Shown here: in pieces, positions 58,467 to 64,000 of the stretch | How positions within the stretch are numbered: position 1 is the first letter of the stretch | Layout of the letters: the number at the start of each line of letters is the position of its first letter | From: Zerene cesonia | Taxonomy: Eukaryota; Arthropoda; Insecta; Lepidoptera; Pieridae | Direction: 5' to 3' | Assembly (NCBI RefSeq): GCF_012273895.1 | Contig: NC_052129.1 | Coordinates: forward strand, 5,704,001-5,768,000 | Length of the DNA: 64,000 nt | Program-made: the position numbers and the translations under genes | The notes under the pieces: model-generated | The model's input: the letters and a program-made list of their open reading frames with translations, nothing else | What the model was told of the DNA's origin: nothing | Databases searched by the model: none

Positions 58467-61427
58467 ACATTATTTTGTTTTTTTAGGAGACATTAAAAAT
58501 TCTATTTACATCGTACAATTTGCCACTAAATAGTGTAAATACTAAATAGTAGTAGTAATAGTTTTTATTTGGAAAAGAAGAGCCTAAATAGTTCGAGGAT
58601 TGATTATAATTAGGACTCGTCTTATAGTACTTCCTTTTAGCTAATGTTTAGTTCCTTATAGTAAGGGATCAGGGTCTGAACTTCTAAAATATTAGCTTAC
58701 ATGAAATGTTGTCTTGCTGGAAGAACTGATGCATTAAAGAATTTCAGTAGAGTATAATCACAGTTGTTATAAACAGTTTTTTACATCAGTTCATTCAATT
58801 TATATCATATTAGATTTGGCTGCTCCTCCCCACAACAAGCCGAGATAGTCAATGTGTTCTCTAAAATTAAAAATGAAGTCCCGTGTCCATAAGTCTCATT
58901 AGCTAAATCTTGTTTTATCACAGTTACCACTGGTAGGATTCCTTCTGAGATAGGATAGAAACAATATTCAATGCTTGAATCACTGTACTGCAAGATTTCT
59001 ACCGTATTTCACATTTAATAGGTTATTAAATGAAACAACAAACACATATACAATTTCTTATATATTTTTACATTTCAAATAATACAGGCGGTTACATAAA
59101 ATAAATAGGTCTTCATACGATTTACATAGTCAAATGTGATGTACAAAACATTAAAGTTATAACTACTAGGAGTTTTATAATACTAATCTGTACATAGGGT
59201 ATAGAAATAAAAAAAAATATCACTACACAAGTATAACGAACGAATGCATCGGCCCGAAATACTTCCGATTATAATATATTGAAGATTTGGGCACATGCTT
59301 CTCTGTTTTATACATCAGGACCGTTTGTGTGCGCGGGAAAAACAACGTCAAATTTTTGGCGGGAACCATAAGTCAATGTTGCCATCAAAACTTTATTAAT
59401 ATCGACTTTCACATCCACTAAACATCTATAAATTAAACGTTTTACGTATCACATGACAAAAGCCAATTTAAATGTAATTTTTTAAAATAGAAAGAAACGC
59501 GCATAATTTGACATCTAGACAATTTATTATTTTTAATTAATCCTCCCGCGAATTTATAATGATGAACACATTACGAGTTCATGAGTTACTCTTAGCCTAT
59601 AAATGTGATCAAAAAGGACGAACGATAAAAAAAAAAGATTTTTCAAATAATGGAATAAAGGTATATGACCAGAATACTGGTCGCACATTGCACTATACAT
59701 CAGGGAGTCAGCCTTAACTTTGTAAAAATTGTATTGAAAAAAAAAATGTTACTAGCTACTTGTGTATAAATTATAAAAGAGTCGTAGATGATTAACGCGA
59801 TTACTAAAATTGTGTGTACATATAAAGAAATATTTAAATACAATAAACTTACGTGTTAAATAAAAAGAGGTTTCTATTATTCATGATATAACTTAATGAA
59901 TTCACCAAGATTTAGCTTGATTTTTAAGAAAATATCACGAACATGAACCTGAGTTAGTAATGTGTAAAACTAATTGTAAACGTCGTTGGTATATAAAAAT
60001 GCAGTTAGTAAACGTAAACTTAAAGTGTCTACTTAATTTACATTGTGCTTTACTTAACAAAAAGTGAATATACGTTGCGCAACATCGTTTTGTCTCAATA
60101 AACTCGATCAAAGACGGTAACACTAGAATTAAAATGTCATCTATTCCTAAACGTAAAAAAACGATACACGATTGATTTTGAAATTTCGAAATTCGAAATA
60201 CGGAGGCAAATTTTTCAAATCTCGATTAAAACTATATTCGTTGTTATGTTTAGTTTTTATTCGATATTTAGCGTATAAAACAACTATTTGAAAATGTGTT
60301 CCAATTGCTCGTCCTTTGATATTCTACTAGTCTAGTATAGTCTAGTAGTCACGTCATTTCGATTATTATTTGATATTACCGGTGTAATAAGTAATAATCG
60401 AGTATTGAAAAATCGACCGCAAGAAAAATAAAACATGCCTTTGCAATACATCTCTGTCAGTTTTAAGTAGCGAAGTATATTACGCAACAAGTCGAGAAAA
60501 AGGAGGGAGGGGTATATAATTAATCAAGAATTCCTTATAAGCATCGAAGGCTAGGAAAATCCAATTTTTCCAATACAATGGAATGCATAAAAATATACGG
60601 AATTATTATTGGCACTTTATCAAGACGGTTCTCGAATGAATAAATTGGTTGTAGCACTGACACTGGGGTGATCATTGATCTATTATCTCTCTTTTACTAT
60701 GCAAAGTGATATAAGATTCCTTGTGAATGAAAGAGACCGGTATACACATAGTTGATCTGATTCATAAGCACTACGTAACTGAACCATAATGGCAATTGTA
60801 TGAAAACAATTAACCTTGCAACCATACTTTCGAGTCTCTATTTATTAGCCGGAAATAGTTGTCTCTCTTACTTGGATGAGTTTTGATACTTTCTGCTTAA
60901 GGTTCTCTCATCGTCCATCGAGCGAATGTCTATTACTCACAACTCATAAAGTTATGGCCTGTAATTTTATAGATCAGTGTAGCTCGCAGATATAATTGTC
61001 AAGTATTCTATATCTTTCTTAACATAATGCAAATTGAACCTTCCAGAACCTTACATCAATAACTGCATATAAGCCAATCAAATATCACCCTTATGCACAG
61101 CGAGATGAGTTGCAAATCGTGTAACAAAAAGGACTATACAAACACACTGCCAAAAGGCGAAGAGGCTGACTATGAAGTCGAATGAACTTTTATTACACGA
61201 ATACAAAATGCGTTCATATATAAAAAAAAACAATTGAGCTAAGCGAAACATCTATATTGTATACGGAATAAAATTCAAACTAACTACGTATATACTAAGC
61301 CTAAAATGGCACATACGAGAGCTTTCAATGCAGAGACCTAGCCCAGTCTGTTGCTAAGTTGTATCACAATGCAAAAGCCTTTTTGATCTATATATCACTT
61401 CACGTCACAAAGTCGGTAACAACACAA
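58467..61427. other. AT-rich stretch without recognised gene or repeat
   Basis: No frame of interest on either strand. Two E2F-like motifs (gcgggaaa at 59333-59340 and tttggcgggaa at 59355-59365) are the only notable sites. It could be UTR or intron of a neighbour outside the window. Confidence 0.4.
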
Positions 61428-61512
61428 GGGCCTCTGTGGATGCCTATGGGGGGTGGATTCGCTTACCACCAGGCCATGCACAAGCCCGTTTGCAAACTCA
61501 TATAGTAAAAAC
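61428..61512 (+). repeat. Old SINE-like 3' end
   Basis: Contains ggtggattcgcttaccaccaggc, a diverged form of the same 3' motif. Confidence 0.45.
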
Positions 61513-61730
61513 AAAACTTAAATTTGTGCAGAACATAGGTTGAACAAATTACATATTTGTTGCAAAACCGACCCGAAGTTAGCGTCCAAAGTTATTATTT
61601 TAATAGTTTTTTTTTTTTTTTTTGAAAATGTCAAAAATTATGTCGTTAGTTCAACATTATCACATTTCCACAATATTTAGCTCATGTTCTAGGAAGGTTT
61701 ATGATTAAGGTGAAATAAAGATTTTTTTAA

Positions 61731-61797
61731 CACGCTTTTATTAGCTTCACTTGTATGTTTGTATGTATGTAACTCACACCCGTTTTTCTCCCACTTC
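61731..61797 (+). mobile_element. MITE-like repeat, cut by the assembly gap
   Basis: First 67 bp (acacgcttttattagcttc...) of the 27297 family; the rest is lost in the gap. Confidence 0.6.
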
Positions 61798-62797
61798 NNN
61801 NNNNNNNNNNNNNNNNNNNNNNNNNNNNNNNNNNNNNNNNNNNNNNNNNNNNNNNNNNNNNNNNNNNNNNNNNNNNNNNNNNNNNNNNNNNNNNNNNNNN
61901 NNNNNNNNNNNNNNNNNNNNNNNNNNNNNNNNNNNNNNNNNNNNNNNNNNNNNNNNNNNNNNNNNNNNNNNNNNNNNNNNNNNNNNNNNNNNNNNNNNNN
62001 NNNNNNNNNNNNNNNNNNNNNNNNNNNNNNNNNNNNNNNNNNNNNNNNNNNNNNNNNNNNNNNNNNNNNNNNNNNNNNNNNNNNNNNNNNNNNNNNNNNN
62101 NNNNNNNNNNNNNNNNNNNNNNNNNNNNNNNNNNNNNNNNNNNNNNNNNNNNNNNNNNNNNNNNNNNNNNNNNNNNNNNNNNNNNNNNNNNNNNNNNNNN
62201 NNNNNNNNNNNNNNNNNNNNNNNNNNNNNNNNNNNNNNNNNNNNNNNNNNNNNNNNNNNNNNNNNNNNNNNNNNNNNNNNNNNNNNNNNNNNNNNNNNNN
62301 NNNNNNNNNNNNNNNNNNNNNNNNNNNNNNNNNNNNNNNNNNNNNNNNNNNNNNNNNNNNNNNNNNNNNNNNNNNNNNNNNNNNNNNNNNNNNNNNNNNN
62401 NNNNNNNNNNNNNNNNNNNNNNNNNNNNNNNNNNNNNNNNNNNNNNNNNNNNNNNNNNNNNNNNNNNNNNNNNNNNNNNNNNNNNNNNNNNNNNNNNNNN
62501 NNNNNNNNNNNNNNNNNNNNNNNNNNNNNNNNNNNNNNNNNNNNNNNNNNNNNNNNNNNNNNNNNNNNNNNNNNNNNNNNNNNNNNNNNNNNNNNNNNNN
62601 NNNNNNNNNNNNNNNNNNNNNNNNNNNNNNNNNNNNNNNNNNNNNNNNNNNNNNNNNNNNNNNNNNNNNNNNNNNNNNNNNNNNNNNNNNNNNNNNNNNN
62701 NNNNNNNNNNNNNNNNNNNNNNNNNNNNNNNNNNNNNNNNNNNNNNNNNNNNNNNNNNNNNNNNNNNNNNNNNNNNNNNNNNNNNNNNNNNNNNNNN
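61798..62797. other. Assembly gap (exactly 1000 N)
   Basis: Second placeholder gap. Its left edge interrupts a MITE-like repeat (starting about 61731), so assembly again failed in repetitive DNA. Confidence 0.98.
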
Positions 62798-64000
62798 GTC
62801 TGACTGTCGATCAACCTGCAATGAGTAGAGCAAAAAAGCTTTAAAACACTGTGATACAAACGAAGCCTCCTCCCATGATATGAAAGATCTCAATATAAAT
62901 TTGCGCTTTCATCTATTATATATACACCTATAGCCTTTCACAACTGTCGTCGGTTATCTTTATATTACCATTAAAACTGCGACTCTTTCGAGTCTAGAAT
63001 ATATAGTCTGGTCACTTTGTATAATTTCTTAATCAAGAATAACACGAACGTATAAAAATCACTATTCTCGAATATTAGGCATGTTATCAAACTAATACTA
63101 TGCAATAACATATCAGACTACAAGTTCTTTGTAGTCATATATGGCCCTAGTGGAACCACAAGCGTAGCAAGGGCGGAGAACTAGTATCGAAGGCGAATGT
63201 GTACGTATATATACTATGCATTCAGCAATATAAAATATCATAGTTATCTAATAATAAAAATCTAATCGATAACTCATCATAAAACTAATCATAACCTATA
63301 TTTTATATACATTTGTTATATAATTTCTACTCTGAAATTATGCAAAGTGACTGAATAGCTGCCATTGTTATTTATATACATATCTGTGTATTTATATTGA
63401 TATATGTAAACATCAATTGAATTACGACTTTATGCTGAGTACCTAAGAGTTAATTTTGTAATACATCATATTATATACGCAAAAATTTCGTCTCCACTCT
63501 CAGACATGGAAAAGCCTCATCCAATTATAATCGCACATCGCACAAAATATAATTGACCGATCAAAAGCATTCCTTATATCATACATTAACGAATACTGGA
63601 CCATATATTAATAGGAATAACGTCGATTTTACTTATCATAGGTGACTTGGGAAGAATTCTAACCATGTTTGGGTTAAAAATATTATGATCTAGCAATAAC
63701 GGACAGTTAAACGCGATTAATTTTTAATTTTAATTCTGATAATCGAAATTTTAAGAATTGGTATCAAATATTACTAAATAACTTTTGATGGATCAGTCAC
63801 AACAACATGTTTATTAAAATCTTAAGGTAATTTAATACCTTGAAATGTTATTTTATATCCAAAAGATTTTTGTATATTCCTTTAGCCTCAATAATTTTAA
63901 TTGAGTAAATTTATACCGAGAGTATTAACGAGTCATAACTCGTGCCAATAGATGAAGGCATATATGAGGCGTAATGAGAGAGCGGGATAGCAAATCTCGT
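62798..64000. other. AT-rich stretch after the second gap, nothing recognised
   Basis: No repeat, RNA gene or credible coding segment seen on either strand. Confidence 0.4.

Noticed and set aside
59559..59651. Small frame starting at 59559 downstream of the E2F-like sites
   Set aside because: Only about 30 codons with a Lys-rich end from an A run; no splice sites or homology recognised.
61727..62893. Long reading frames across the second N run
   Set aside because: Same reason: unknown bases, no coding evidence.
1..64000. CRISPR arrays, prophage or bacterial operons
   Set aside because: No regularly spaced short direct repeats with unique spacers; gene structure and repeats are those of an insect nucleus.

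Overview
The window looks like nuclear DNA of a moth or butterfly (Lepidoptera). It is AT-rich, with short GC-rich exons in long introns. It is crowded with repeat types I recognise from lepidopteran genomes: short Helitron-like elements ending in CTAG, non-LTR tails running into (GATGAT)n, and SINE-like units carrying a 'gcttaccatcaggcg' motif. Nothing suggests a bacterium, a CRISPR array or an operon. The species cannot be named from this sequence.

One host protein gene is fully resolved. It lies on the + strand, with seven coding exons between 17529 and 41046. All splice sites are GT/AG and the frame stays open through every junction, giving 278 residues. The product starts with a signal peptide, has one Cys in the mature part, a Lys-Arg site near residue 58, a basic helical middle, and a Tyr/Pro-rich tail ending in Tyr-Tyr. 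I read it as a small secreted protein or peptide-precursor-like protein of unknown function. It is the best candidate here for undescribed biology. At least one non-coding 5' exon must lie upstream, because a splice acceptor sits one base before the ATG. Intron 3 hosts an antisense tRNA-Arg(ACG) gene and two perfect 19-bp hairpins.

Layout: 1-17527 is repeat-rich upstream sequence and/or a 5' UTR intron. 17528-41046 is the gene. 41047 to about 41750 is its probable 3' UTR. 42617-47504 is a segment that appears again at 51741-58363, after a gap of exactly 1000 N. The two copies are collinear and differ by roughly 1-3% where I compared them, plus indels. The first stops inside a BEL/Pao retrotransposon at the gap. 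I think these are two haplotypes placed in tandem by the assembler rather than a true duplication. 58467-64000 shows no gene and contains a second 1000-N gap (61798-62797).

The retroelement history can be read by comparing the two copies. In copy 2 a SINE-like unit is split by an internally deleted BEL/Pao element (56180-58021, duplicated target gccca), and again by a 260-bp probable solo LTR (58070-58329, duplicated target cctct). Copy 1 has the uninterrupted site for the second insertion. It also carries a 452-bp remnant of the BEL LTR and a 3.2-kb decayed gag-protease-reverse transcriptase body (47505-50740).
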